From positions 92,681 through 156,680 of the forward strand of contig JAIUOR010000051.1 in assembly GCA_020161795.1 (NCBI GenBank): a DNA stretch of 64,000 nt. Reading direction: 5' to 3'. The translations under genes and the position numbers were made by a program. Of the stretch, positions 8,750 to 16,986 are shown in pieces. The notes below the pieces were generated by a model. It was not told the DNA's origin, did not search any database, and was given only the letters and a program-made list of their open reading frames with translations. This stretch comes from Actinomycetota bacterium. GTDB lineage: Bacteria > Actinomycetota > Actinomycetes > Propionibacteriales > Propionibacteriaceae. The first letter of the stretch is position 1; each line of letters starts with the position of its first letter.

Positions 8750-10132
8750 TCAGGCCGCCGCCAGGGCCGGGAGCGCCACGTAGGGTTCGAGCGCTCCGCG
8801 CTCCCGCTCCAGCAGGTGACCGCGATGGACGAACCAGGCCGCGACCACCGGCACCAGCGCACCCACCCAGGCCAGCGGCGCGGCGACCGCCACTCCGACG
8901 AACCCGAGCGAGCCGACGAGGAACAACCCGGCCGCGGCCCGGAACACCAGCTCCATGAAGCCGGCGAGCATCGGAACCCCGGTCGAGCCGAGGCCCTGGA
9001 TGGCATTGCGCAGCACGAAGAGGGAGGCGAGCAGCGGGTAGAGCGCGCAGTTGATCGCCAGATACTGATGGGCCATGGCCACCACGGCCTGCTCCCCGGC
9101 GCCGACGAACAACTGGACGATCGGAGTGCCGAGCCCGATGATGAGCGCGCCCAGCGCCGCGGCGAGCACCCAGGTCGCCACCACCGTGCGGAAGACGCCG
9201 ACCCGGATCCGGCGCCACTGCCGCGCGCCGCGGTTCTGGGCGACGAAGGTGGTGATTGCGGCGCCGAAGGAGGCCAGCGGGGCGACCGCGAGCTGGTCGA
9301 CCCGCATCGCCGCCGTGGTCGCCGCCACCGCGTCAGCGCCCAGCCGGTTGATCGCCGTCTGCAGCACCACCGCGCCGATGGCGATCACCGAGAACTGGAA
9401 GCCCATCGTGAGGCCGTAGCGGGCCGACTCGGCCAGCTCGCCAGGGCGCAGATCCCAGTCACGGCGACGCAGCCGCAGCGCCGGCATCCGGCGGGCGATC
9501 AGCGCCAGGCAGGCGGCCACGGCGGTCAGCTGGGCGATCACCGTGGCGAGCGCGGCGCCACCCACGCCGAAGCCGAGCACGCCGATGAAGAAGACCACCA
9601 GCCCGGCGTTCAGCAGGCAGGAGAGGATCAGGAAGTACAGCGGCGTTCGGCTGTCGCCCAGGGCTCGGATCACGGCGGCCAGGTAGTTGAAGGCCATGGT
9701 GGCGCCCGCGCCCCAGAAGGTGACGGTGAGGAAGGTGGCGGCGGCCGGCAGCAGCTCGGGCGGGGTGCCGAGCAGTCGCAGCATCGGGCGGGCTCCGAGC
9801 TCGCCGAGGGCGGTGATGGCCAGCGCGATGCCGCCCGAGACCATGATGCCGGCGGCGACATGGCGACGCATGGCGGCCAGATCGCCCGCGCCGAAGGCAC
9901 GCGCCACCGGGATCCCGAGGCCGGCCGATGCCCCGAAGGTGAAGCCGATCAGCAGGAAGTGCAGGCTGCCGCTGGCACCCACGGCAGCCAGCGCGTTCAC
10001 CCCCAGCAGCTGGCCGACCACGGCCGCATCGGTGAAGGCGTAGAGCTGCTGGAAGAGATTGCCGACCAGCAGCGGCAGGGTGAAGGCGATGATGACGCGT
10101 AGGGGGGATCCGACAGTCAGGTTGTGGGTCAT
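8750..10132 (-). CDS. MATE-family multidrug/cation efflux protein
   Basis: About 460 residues with twelve predicted hydrophobic helices in two similar halves, typical of MATE (NorM/DinF-like) antiporters that export drugs or metabolites using a cation gradient. The first half begins PLLVGNLFQQLYAFTDAAVV, a classic MATE N-terminus; the second half repeats a similar pattern (AFGAAITTFVAQNRGA). The ATG at 10132 was preferred because the domain starts a few residues later; the frame is open further upstream but that extension is Arg/Pro-rich and lacks a good ribosome-binding site. A stem-loop lies 25-50 bases upstream of the start. Confidence 0.85.
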   Translation of the reverse strand: MTHNLTVGSPLRVIIAFTLPLLVGNLFQQLYAFTDAAVVGQLLGVNALAAVGASGSLHFLLIGFTFGASAGLGIPVARAFGAGDLAAMRRHVAAGIMVSGGIALAITALGELGARPMLRLLGTPPELLPAAATFLTVTFWGAGATMAFNYLAAVIRALGDSRTPLYFLILSCLLNAGLVVFFIGVLGFGVGGAALATVIAQLTAVAACLALIARRMPALRLRRRDWDLRPGELAESARYGLTMGFQFSVIAIGAVVLQTAINRLGADAVAATTAAMRVDQLAVAPLASFGAAITTFVAQNRGARQWRRIRVGVFRTVVATWVLAAALGALIIGLGTPIVQLFVGAGEQAVVAMAHQYLAINCALYPLLASLFVLRNAIQGLGSTGVPMLAGFMELVFRAAAGLFLVGSLGFVGVAVAAPLAWVGALVPVVAAWFVHRGHLLERERGALEPYVALPALAAA

Positions 10133-10156
10133 GAGTCTTTCGAGGACGCGGGAAGC

Positions 10157-10182
10157 CCACCGGCGCACAGCAGCGCCGGTGG
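10157..10182 (-). promoter_or_regulatory. stem-loop in the MATE gene leader
   Basis: CCACCGGCG and CGCCGGTGG form a perfect 9-bp stem around an 8-base loop, 25 bases upstream of the MATE start on the minus strand. It could influence ribosome access or mark an attenuator. No uridine run follows, so it is not a standard terminator. The hairpin is seen directly; the function is inferred. Confidence 0.35.
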
Positions 10183-10282
10183 AAGGTGTGGTGTGGGTTG
10201 TCGCGTGCCGGCGGGGGTGGCCAGGCAACGTGCAGCTCGCGAGTAACCGTACTCCTCTCGCGGCCGCTCGTCACATCGGCGA

Positions 10283-11365
10283 TCAGCCGCCGTCCAACGG
10301 CACCACGCCCGGCGCGTTCGCCAGGTAGCGCCCGGTCTCCAGGTAGTTCCGCATCCGCGCCACGGTGTTGCTCAGGTAGCGCGGCAACCACCCGCGATAG
10401 GTGGCGTGGGCGGTGGTGACCAGGTCGTTGGCGAGGACGAGATTCCGCGACGCCACGACCGCCTCGTACTCGTCCGTGCTGAAGACCGGCAGCGATCGCT
10501 CCTGCGCGTAACCCTCCAGCCACCACTGTTCCCGCCGCGCGTCATCGCGCAGGTAGTAGGCGGAGATGGCCAGGTCCTGCGTCGGCACGCCCCATCCGGC
10601 GTCGTCGAAGTCGAGGACGGCCAGTCGTCCGGCATTCCAGCGCAGGTTCCAGCCATGCAGGTCGGCGTGCAACGCGATCCGGGGGCCGCGCGCCACCACC
10701 TGGTCGTACCGTTCCTGGATCTGGCCCATCGCCGCTCGGATGACGCTGTGGGATTCCGGATCCAGGCCCGGCACCTCACCGGCCAGCCGGTCGGGCACGT
10801 TCATCAGCACCGAGTCGATGCCGGGCAGGTCCGCCCCGGGCGGCATCGTCCAGCCCTCGGCGTGTCCGTGCAGCCGCGCCGTCAGCCGCCCCGCGGCGAA
10901 GCACTGAGCGCGGGTCGGGGTCTCCCCCAGATCGTGGCCCGGCAGCCACGAGAACAGCACCGCCGGCAGGGGACGCCCGAACTCGGAACTCGGCACCATC
11001 GTGGAGAGCTCCCCGGTGCGGGTTCGCTGCGGCGACGGAACCGTCAGCTCCGGGTCGCTGCCCAGCGCGTCCAGCCAGGCCAGTTCCGCCACCAGGTGCC
11101 CCGGCTCCTTGTGGGCCTGCACGTTGATACGCAGGGCGTAGCGCGCGTCCCCCGCCCGCACGCCGAAGGTCGCGTTGTAGCCGTGGTTGATCAGGCGCAG
11201 GGTCGGCTCGGGCAACTCCCATGCCGCGAGCGCCTGCCGGGCCAGCCGGCGCAGCACCTGCAGCTGGGTACGGCGGGAGGCCTGCTCATAGGGGACGCGC
11301 ACCCGTGGATTCTGCCCGCTGGGGCGCTCATGGCACCAGCCTTCGGCGTCCCAACCATTGAACAT
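10283..11365 (-). CDS. aminoglycoside-phosphotransferase-family kinase
   Basis: About 360 residues with the APH/choline-kinase fold. The catalytic loop is HADLHGWNL (Asp near residue 234) and the metal-binding motif is VLDFDDAGWG. The N-terminal lobe includes YALRINVQ, which would hold the ATP-binding lysine position as Arg, an unusual feature worth checking. The family phosphorylates small molecules such as homoserine, choline, or aminoglycosides; the substrate is unknown. The ATG at 11365 is the furthest upstream; internal GTG codons near residue 22 are alternatives. It is divergent from the peptide-type ABC importer, and the -35 of that operon's promoter lies 14 bases from this start. Confidence 0.72.
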   Translation of the reverse strand: MFNGWDAEGWCHERPSGQNPRVRVPYEQASRRTQLQVLRRLARQALAAWELPEPTLRLINHGYNATFGVRAGDARYALRINVQAHKEPGHLVAELAWLDALGSDPELTVPSPQRTRTGELSTMVPSSEFGRPLPAVLFSWLPGHDLGETPTRAQCFAAGRLTARLHGHAEGWTMPPGADLPGIDSVLMNVPDRLAGEVPGLDPESHSVIRAAMGQIQERYDQVVARGPRIALHADLHGWNLRWNAGRLAVLDFDDAGWGVPTQDLAISAYYLRDDARREQWWLEGYAQERSLPVFSTDEYEAVVASRNLVLANDLVTTAHATYRGWLPRYLSNTVARMRNYLETGRYLANAPGVVPLDGG

Positions 11366-11378
11366 GCAACCATTCGAT

Positions 11379-11408
11379 TTGGAACATCCGCCGCTCGCGC
11401 GTTACTGT
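11379..11408 (+). promoter_or_regulatory. promoter of the polycysteine leader and ABC importer operon
   Basis: TTGGAA (11379-11384) and TACTGT (11403-11408) are separated by 18 bases, a plausible housekeeping-sigma promoter. The -10 ends seven bases before the ATG of the mini-ORF at 11416, so transcription is expected to begin at or next to that ATG, giving a leaderless message. Confidence 0.5.
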
Positions 11409-11415
11409 CCTGCGC

Positions 11416-11490
11416 ATGCACGCCAGCATCAACCACACGACCTGCGCCGCCATGATGCGCGGGCTGTGTTGTTGTCGCGTCGTCGCGTGA
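11416..11490 (+). CDS. polycysteine leader peptide (candidate cysteine-responsive attenuator)
   Basis: A 24-codon ORF beginning MHASINHTTC and ending MMRGLCCCRVVA, stop TGA at 11488-11490. Three consecutive TGT cysteine codons (11467-11475 region) plus a fourth cysteine earlier are striking in so short a peptide. Leaderless polycysteine mini-ORFs upstream of sulfur-related operons act as cysteine-responsive attenuators in mycobacteria: ribosomes stalling at Cys codons alter folding of the mRNA ahead. Here the mini-ORF has no Shine-Dalgarno sequence and a TACTGT -10 seven bases upstream, matching that arrangement. It lies 140 bases before the substrate-binding lipoprotein gene. A stem CGGCC-GAA-GGCCG at 11570-11582 lies between them. 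Function is inferred from these parallels. Confidence 0.65.
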   Translation: MHASINHTTCAAMMRGLCCCRVVA

Positions 11491-11630
11491 CGGGCTGATA
11501 CCGCTTCTTTCCGGTCTGCCCCCGGCCCTCGTAGGCCTGCGCAATCCTCTCACACCAACATCGGCTGCTCGGCCGAAGGCCGCGGCGTCCCGATTTCGAC
11601 CCGCTAGAAAATCCTCTCGAAAGGAACCCC

Positions 11631-13214
11631 ATGTCTCTACGGACAACAGCCCTGGTAGTGGCGGCGAGCGCCCTCGTGCTCGCCGGCTGCGCCGCGGCCC
11701 CGGGCGCCACGTCCCAGGCGCCCGATCCCACCAGCAGCCAGACCGCTCCCGGAGGCGCGGCGACCGGCACCTTCACCTACGTCATCGCCAGCGACCCGAC
11801 CTCCCTGAACCCGATCAACACCAGCGACCGGTGGGGCCTGACCACCACCAACATCGTCTACTCGCCGCTGGCCCGGGTGGAGGCGGACGGCACCGTCGTG
11901 AACGAACTCGCCGAGAGCATCGAGCCCGCCGAGGACGGGCTGTCGGTGACCGTCAAGCTGAAGGAGGGCATCGTCTGGTCGGACGGCGAGCCGCTGACCG
12001 CCGACGATGTCGTGTTCACCTACACCAACAAGGCGGTGAAGGAGAACGGGAATGCCGACCTGCTGTGGATCGGCGACAAGCCGATCCAGGCGGTGAAGGT
12101 GGACGACCTGACCGTCCGCTTCGAGCTTCCGTCGTTCAGTGCCGCCGCCCTCTCCAACATCGCGACCGAGACCTACATCATCCCCGAGCACGTCTACTCC
12201 GGGGTCACGGACTTCTCGGTGGCCGAGCTCGACCCGATCGCCGTGGGTTCCGGGCCGTACAAGCTGGTGGAGTACAAGCGCGGCGAGTACCTGCGGTTCG
12301 AGGCCAACGAGTCCTTCTACGGCGGCAAGCCGGCGATCGCGAACCTCACCCTGCAGATCGTCGCCAACGCCGACACGGTGAAGGCCGCGCTGCAGACCGG
12401 TGAGGTGGATGCCTCCTTCGTCACCCCCGCGCAGATCGCCGACCTGACGGGGTCGCCGATCGACGTCCACGCCTACCCCGAAGGCCGGGTGGCCTACCTG
12501 GGCGTGGTGGCACCGAAGGTGAAGGACGTGAAGGCCCGGCAGGCGATCTTCTTCGCGCTGAACCGTGACGACCTGAACAAGGCCGCCTACCTCAGCGAGG
12601 AGTACTTCCAGAACGCCTACTCGATCCTCCCGCCGTCCAACCCGTTCGCCACCACGGAACTGGAGAGCTACGCCCAGGATGTGGAGAAGTCGAAGCAGCT
12701 GCTGACCGAGGCCGGCGCCGCCGGTCTGAAGCTCACCCTCGGGTACGCCGGTGCCGATCCGGCCCAGACCGTGCAGGCGACGCTGATTCAGCAGCAGCTG
12801 GCCGCGGCCGGCATCACCGTCGAGCTCGCGGGCGTGGAGCCGGGTGCGGTCTACTCCGAGATCGAGAAGGGTGCCGATTCCGCCTACGACCTGTTCCTCG
12901 GCGGCTACATCATGGGCATCGAGCCGGACGCGTACAGCCTGCTGTTCCGCACCGGCGCCTCGGCGAACTACTTCGGTTACGGCAACCCCGCCACCGATGC
13001 GCTGTTCGACAAGGGGATCACCACCGCCGACCTGGCCGAGCGGAAGGCCATCTACGCCGACCTGCAGCGTCAGATCGCCGATGACGCGGTGTTCTTCCCG
13101 ATCGCCGACAATCTGAAGATCCTGGCCGTCAACCAGCGGATCGGCGGTGTCGAGGACGCCAAGCCGGCGCCCATCTACACCCTGGAGAACTTCGGCAAGC
13201 TGACCGAGAAGTAG
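11631..13214 (+). CDS. family 5 (DppA/OppA-like) substrate-binding lipoprotein of an ABC importer
   Basis: A 527-residue extracytoplasmic solute-binding protein. The signal peptide ends in the lipobox LAGC, so Cys18 or so should be lipidated and the protein anchored outside the membrane. FTYVIASDPTSLNPINTSD and DGLSVTVKLKEGIVWSDGEP are typical of the SBP family 5 that binds di/oligopeptides, nickel complexes, or opines. AAAGGAA precedes the ATG. It is the first large gene of a five-gene importer. The polycysteine leader upstream suggests a sulfur-containing ligand (for example cysteine-rich or glutathione-like peptides), which is inference only. Confidence 0.88.
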   Translation: MSLRTTALVVAASALVLAGCAAAPGATSQAPDPTSSQTAPGGAATGTFTYVIASDPTSLNPINTSDRWGLTTTNIVYSPLARVEADGTVVNELAESIEPAEDGLSVTVKLKEGIVWSDGEPLTADDVVFTYTNKAVKENGNADLLWIGDKPIQAVKVDDLTVRFELPSFSAAALSNIATETYIIPEHVYSGVTDFSVAELDPIAVGSGPYKLVEYKRGEYLRFEANESFYGGKPAIANLTLQIVANADTVKAALQTGEVDASFVTPAQIADLTGSPIDVHAYPEGRVAYLGVVAPKVKDVKARQAIFFALNRDDLNKAAYLSEEYFQNAYSILPPSNPFATTELESYAQDVEKSKQLLTEAGAAGLKLTLGYAGADPAQTVQATLIQQQLAAAGITVELAGVEPGAVYSEIEKGADSAYDLFLGGYIMGIEPDAYSLLFRTGASANYFGYGNPATDALFDKGITTADLAERKAIYADLQRQIADDAVFFPIADNLKILAVNQRIGGVEDAKPAPIYTLENFGKLTEK

Positions 13215-13236
13215 CACCCTCGGCGCCCGTCCGGCG

Positions 13237-13306
13237 CCGAGGGCCAGCCTTGGTGTCCGAGGGCCAGCCCTATCGGCTGGTCCTCGGCACCTGGGGCTGG
13301 CTCTCG
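13237..13306 (+). repeat. nested intercistronic stem-loop between binding protein and permease genes
   Basis: The arm CCGAGGGCCAGCC occurs twice (13237-13249 and 13257-13269). Two complementary arms follow, GGCTGGTCCTCGG (13275-13287) and GGCTGGCTCTCG (13295-13306). The inner pair and the outer pair can form a nested two-tier hairpin with 7-base gaps on each side and a 5-base loop; each tier holds one G-U pair. Alternative pairings between the copies are also possible. Such hairpins after binding-protein genes often stabilise that mRNA segment and lower permease expression. Confidence 0.6.
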
Positions 13307-13373
13307 ATCTGGGAGACGGTCGCCGAGCGGCCGCCAGTCTGGGACCCTCTTCTGAGTAGACGAAAGGAGTGAG

Positions 13374-14333
13374 ATGGCGCTCTACATCGGACGCCGCCTG
13401 CTGCAGGTCATCCCGATGCTGCTGCTGATCTCGCTCGTGGTCTTTCTGATGATCCAGGCGGCGCCGTACGACGTCGTCGACTCCATCACCACCCCCAACA
13501 TGTCGGCCGAGACCATCGAGATCATCCGGCAGCGCTACGGCCTGGACGACCCGGTGCTGGTGCAGTACTTCCGCTGGCTCGGCAACGTGCTGCAGGGGGA
13601 TCTGGGCTACTCGCTGGTCAGCCAGTACAGCATCAGCGCCGACCTGGCCGCCAAGATCCCCAACACCGTCATCCTGGTGGTGCCGGCCTACCTCACCGCC
13701 CTCGCGCTGGCCATCGGGCTGGGGCTGTGGGCCGGCGCCAACCACGGCCGCCGGATCGACCGGTTCATCGACGGCGCCTCGGCGATCGGGCTGGCGACGC
13801 CGCCGTTCTGGTTCGCGCTGCTGGTGATCTACCTGTTCGGCTACTACCTGAACTGGTTCCCGATCATCGGCATGCACACCGTGGGCCAAGACGATCTGAT
13901 CGACCTGCTGCGCCACTTCGTGATGCCCTACCTCGTGCTCACGGTCGCCTTCGCCCCCGAACTGCTCCGGTACGTCCGCTCGTCCACGGTCTCGCAACTG
14001 CGCGAGGATTACGTGCTCGTCCAGCGCGCGTTCGGGGCGAGCCGCGCGGAGATCTTCCGCAACCACGTCAGCCGCAACGTGCTGCTGCCGATCGTCACCC
14101 AGATCGGCGTGGCGCTGCCGCTGCTGGTGACCGGTGCGATCATCACCGAGACGATCTTCGGCTGGCCCGGCGTCGGCCCCTACTTCCTCACCGCCACCAA
14201 GAGCCTGGACTATCCGGTGATCCTGGCGATCCTGCTGCTCTCGGCAACGCTGGTGATCGTCGGAAACCTGATCGCCGACATCCTCTACGTGCTGGTCGAC
14301 CCGCGGGTGCGGCTGGAGCGGAGCCGCTCATGA
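13374..14333 (+). CDS. DppB/OppB-like ABC importer permease
   Basis: A 319-residue inner-membrane permease with about six helices. It has the N-terminal RRLLQVIPMLLLISLVVFLM characteristic of DppB proteins. The coupling-loop motif is AFGASRAEIFRNHVSRNVLLP (here shortened in my reading to its core GASRAEIFRNHV), which docks on the ATPase. The ATG is preceded by AAAGGAGTGAG. Its stop overlaps the start of the second permease (ATGA), so the permeases are co-translated. Confidence 0.87.
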   Translation: MALYIGRRLLQVIPMLLLISLVVFLMIQAAPYDVVDSITTPNMSAETIEIIRQRYGLDDPVLVQYFRWLGNVLQGDLGYSLVSQYSISADLAAKIPNTVILVVPAYLTALALAIGLGLWAGANHGRRIDRFIDGASAIGLATPPFWFALLVIYLFGYYLNWFPIIGMHTVGQDDLIDLLRHFVMPYLVLTVAFAPELLRYVRSSTVSQLREDYVLVQRAFGASRAEIFRNHVSRNVLLPIVTQIGVALPLLVTGAIITETIFGWPGVGPYFLTATKSLDYPVILAILLLSATLVIVGNLIADILYVLVDPRVRLERSRS

Positions 14334-15178
14334 GCACGCTCACCACCGTCCCGCGCGAGCGCCGGCTGCGCGATGCCCTGGCCCGCGCGCCCCAGGCCTG
14401 GTTCGCGCTGATCTTCCTCACCGTGGTCATCCTGCTCAGCCTGCTGGCCCCGTTGCTGCCCCTCGACCCCGACACCACCGACCTGGACGCGATGTCCGCG
14501 CCGCCCAGCCTCGAGCACTGGTTCGGCACCGACCAACTCGGGCGCGACTACTTCGCGCGGGTGGTCTTCGGCGGCCGGATCTCGCTGCTGGTCGGCTTCC
14601 TGGCCATGATCGCGGCGACCGCGATCGGCGCGCTGGTCGGCCTCGTCGCGGGCTTCGCCCACCCCCGCATCGACAACCTGCTGATGCGACTGGTCGACTT
14701 CCTGTCGTCGATCCCCTGGATGATCCTGGTCATCGTCGCCAGCGTCTTCCTGCGACCCGGACTGGTCACGATCATCATCGTGATCGGCGGCTTCACCTGG
14801 ATGACCACCGCCCGGCTGGTGCGGGCCGAGACGCTGTCGGTGAAGGAGCGCGCCTACGTCGGCTACTCCGGCTACATCGGCGAGCGGGCCCCCCGGATCG
14901 TGGGGCGCCACATCCTGCCGGACGCGTTGCCGACCATCCTGGTCGCCGCCACCACCAACATCTCGCAGGCGATGATGACCGAGGCCTCGCTGAGCTTCCT
15001 CGGGGTCGGCATCCAGCAGCCGATGGCGTCCTGGGGCAGCCTCCTGCAGACCGCCCAGGGCAGCCTGCAGCAACTCCCGCACCTGGCGCTCATCCCCGGC
15101 CTGCTGATCATGGCGACGGTGTTCTCGTTCAACGCGCTCGGCAACACGCTGCGCCGCTACCTCTCCAGGGGGGCGTGA
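14330..15178 (+). CDS. DppC/OppC-like ABC importer permease
   Basis: A 282-residue permease with the OppC N-terminal pattern HWFGTDQLGRDYFARVV near residue 65 and the coupling loop ending near HILPDALPTIL. It pairs with the upstream permease to form the membrane channel of the importer. The ATG overlaps the previous stop (ATGA) and the gene's own stop overlaps the first ATPase gene, consistent with one tightly coupled operon. The substrate is the unknown ligand of the lipoprotein. Confidence 0.87.
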   Translation: MSTLTTVPRERRLRDALARAPQAWFALIFLTVVILLSLLAPLLPLDPDTTDLDAMSAPPSLEHWFGTDQLGRDYFARVVFGGRISLLVGFLAMIAATAIGALVGLVAGFAHPRIDNLLMRLVDFLSSIPWMILVIVASVFLRPGLVTIIIVIGGFTWMTTARLVRAETLSVKERAYVGYSGYIGERAPRIVGRHILPDALPTILVAATTNISQAMMTEASLSFLGVGIQQPMASWGSLLQTAQGSLQQLPHLALIPGLLIMATVFSFNALGNTLRRYLSRGA

Positions 15179-16074
15179 TGACCGACGTCCTGCGCGTCGC
15201 CGGGCTGACCGTCGACATCCCGAACCGCGACGGGGTGGCCGTCCGAGTGCTGCACGACGTGGACTTCACGGTCGGCCACGGCGAGATCGTCGGAGTGGTG
15301 GGCGAATCCGGATCGGGCAAGACCATGCTGATGCGCTCGGTGGTCGACATCCTCCCCGAGACCGCGATCCGCACCTGGACGGCCTGCGAGGTGGACGGCG
15401 TGGACCGCACCACCCGCTCCCGCGGCGATCGGCTGCCGGTGTCGATGATCTTCCAGGATCCGATGACCTCGTTGAACCCGGTTCGGCGGATCGGCTACCA
15501 CCTGGTCGAGGTGATCCGGCGCTTCCAGGGCGTGACCGGGGGCCGCGCGAGGCAGTTGGGAATCGAGGCCCTCGATCAGGTCGGGATCGACGATCCGGCG
15601 CGCCGGTTCCGGCAGTATCCACACGAACTCTCCGGCGGGATGCGGCAGCGGGTGATGATCGCGATGGCGCTGCTCGCCAAGCCCTCGCTGCTGATCGCGG
15701 ACGAGCCCACCACCGCGCTGGACGTCACCGTGCAGGCCCAGATCCTCGACCTGATCACCGACCTGCGCCGGGAGGCCCGGCTGGCGGTCGCGCTGGTGAC
15801 CCACGACCTGGGCGTGGTGGCGGGCACCTGCGACCGGGTCGCGGTGATGTGTCGGGGCCGGGTGGTCGAGGTCGGCACCACCGACGAGATCTTCTACGAT
15901 CCCCAGCACCCCTACACTCGGGCCTTGCTCGCCGCGGCACCGGGGACGGAGGCCGCCGGCGGCAGCCTCACCGTCAGCGGCGGCGTCGCGTCCGAATGGG
16001 TGGACGCCAGCGCGGTCCGCGTCCAGCACTCCACCACCCACGCCTCGCTCGTCCCCGCGGAGGTCGCCCCATGA
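15178..16074 (+). CDS. DppD/OppD-like ABC importer ATPase
   Basis: About 298 residues. Walker A is GESGSGKTM, the signature LSGGMRQRVMIAMAL, and Walker B LLIADEPTTALD, followed by the switch histidine THDLG. The C-terminal HPYTRALLAAAPG segment marks the oligopeptide/nickel ATPase group. The family often carries an iron-sulfur-binding cysteine cluster at the C-terminus; I see no such cluster here. An ATG at 15178 shares one base with the previous stop; a GTG at 15175 is an equal alternative. The tail overlaps the second ATPase gene (ATGA). Confidence 0.87.
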   Translation: MTDVLRVAGLTVDIPNRDGVAVRVLHDVDFTVGHGEIVGVVGESGSGKTMLMRSVVDILPETAIRTWTACEVDGVDRTTRSRGDRLPVSMIFQDPMTSLNPVRRIGYHLVEVIRRFQGVTGGRARQLGIEALDQVGIDDPARRFRQYPHELSGGMRQRVMIAMALLAKPSLLIADEPTTALDVTVQAQILDLITDLRREARLAVALVTHDLGVVAGTCDRVAVMCRGRVVEVGTTDEIFYDPQHPYTRALLAAAPGTEAAGGSLTVSGGVASEWVDASAVRVQHSTTHASLVPAEVAP

Positions 16075-16985
16075 CCACTGCTTCGGTCACCACCAGCCTG
16101 CTGAGCGCCGAGTCCGTCAGCAAGCACTTCCCGATCAAGGGTCCGTTCGGCACCCGGACCGGTGTGCTGAAGGCCGTCGACCAGGTGTCACTCGACATCC
16201 GTAGAGGAGAGACGCTGGCGCTGGTCGGCGAGTCGGGCAGCGGGAAGACAACGCTGGGCCGCTGCCTGCTGCAGATGGAGCAGGTGACCTCGGGCGCGGT
16301 GCGCTACGAGGGAGTCGATCTCACCGCGCTCCCGGCGCAGCAGCGCCGTCCGTACCACCGCTCGATGCAGGTGATCTTCCAGGATCCGTTCAGTTCCCTG
16401 AACCCCCACCGCACCGCGCTGCAGCAGGTGCTCGAACCGCTGCAGGTGCTGACCGACGAGGTCGACCCGACCCCGCGCGCGCTGGCGGCGCTGGAGCAGG
16501 TGGGGATCACCGGCGACGCCGTCCACAAGTACCCGCGGGCGTTCAGCGGGGGGCAGCGGCAGCGGATCGGGATCGCCCGCGCCATCTCGGTGCGTCCGGC
16601 ATTCGTCATGTGCGACGAGCCGGTGTCGGCGTTGGATGTGTCGATCCAGGCCCAGATCCTCAACCTGCTGTCGTCACTGCAGCGCGAACTCGGCCTGACC
16701 TATCTGTTCATCTCCCACGATCTGTCGGTGGTGCGCCATCTGGCGACCCGGGTCGCCGTGATGTACCGCGGACGGATCGTCGAATTGGGCGGAACCGAGC
16801 AGCTCTTCACCGACCCGCTGCACCCCTACACCCGCACGCTGCTGTCGGCGATCCCGGTTCCCGATCCCCGGCGTGCCCGGGAGGCGAAGCTGCTGCGCGC
16901 CGAGCGCCCGACCGAGTGGTTCGCCTGGCCGGATGACCCGCAGCACCTGGTGGAAGCAGCGCCGGGCCACTTCGTCGCGGGGTAG
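16071..16985 (+). CDS. DppF/OppF-like ABC importer ATPase
   Basis: A 304-residue ATPase. Walker A is GESGSGKTTLGR, the signature FSGGQRQRIGIARA, and Walker B FVMCDEPVSALDVSIQ, with the switch SHDLS. The signature serine-glycine-glycine is preceded by Phe instead of the usual Leu, which is common in DppF proteins. With DppD it forms the ATPase heterodimer that powers the importer. It is the last gene of the operon; the next gene is convergent and ends one base later, so termination must occur inside that gene or close by. Confidence 0.87.
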   Translation: MTTASVTTSLLSAESVSKHFPIKGPFGTRTGVLKAVDQVSLDIRRGETLALVGESGSGKTTLGRCLLQMEQVTSGAVRYEGVDLTALPAQQRRPYHRSMQVIFQDPFSSLNPHRTALQQVLEPLQVLTDEVDPTPRALAALEQVGITGDAVHKYPRAFSGGQRQRIGIARAISVRPAFVMCDEPVSALDVSIQAQILNLLSSLQRELGLTYLFISHDLSVVRHLATRVAVMYRGRIVELGGTEQLFTDPLHPYTRTLLSAIPVPDPRRAREAKLLRAERPTEWFAWPDDPQHLVEAAPGHFVAG

Positions 16986-16986
16986 C

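Noticed and set aside
10133..10282. A proline-rich upstream ORF in the MATE leader acting as a stalling peptide
   Set aside because: The frame lacks a start codon at a suitable distance from the AGAGGAG sequence and overlaps the MATE start out of frame; only the hairpin is supported.
11637..14066. A very long minus-strand open frame opposite the importer genes
   Set aside because: It is antisense to clearly coding genes, has a composition typical of high-G+C antisense frames, and has no domain.
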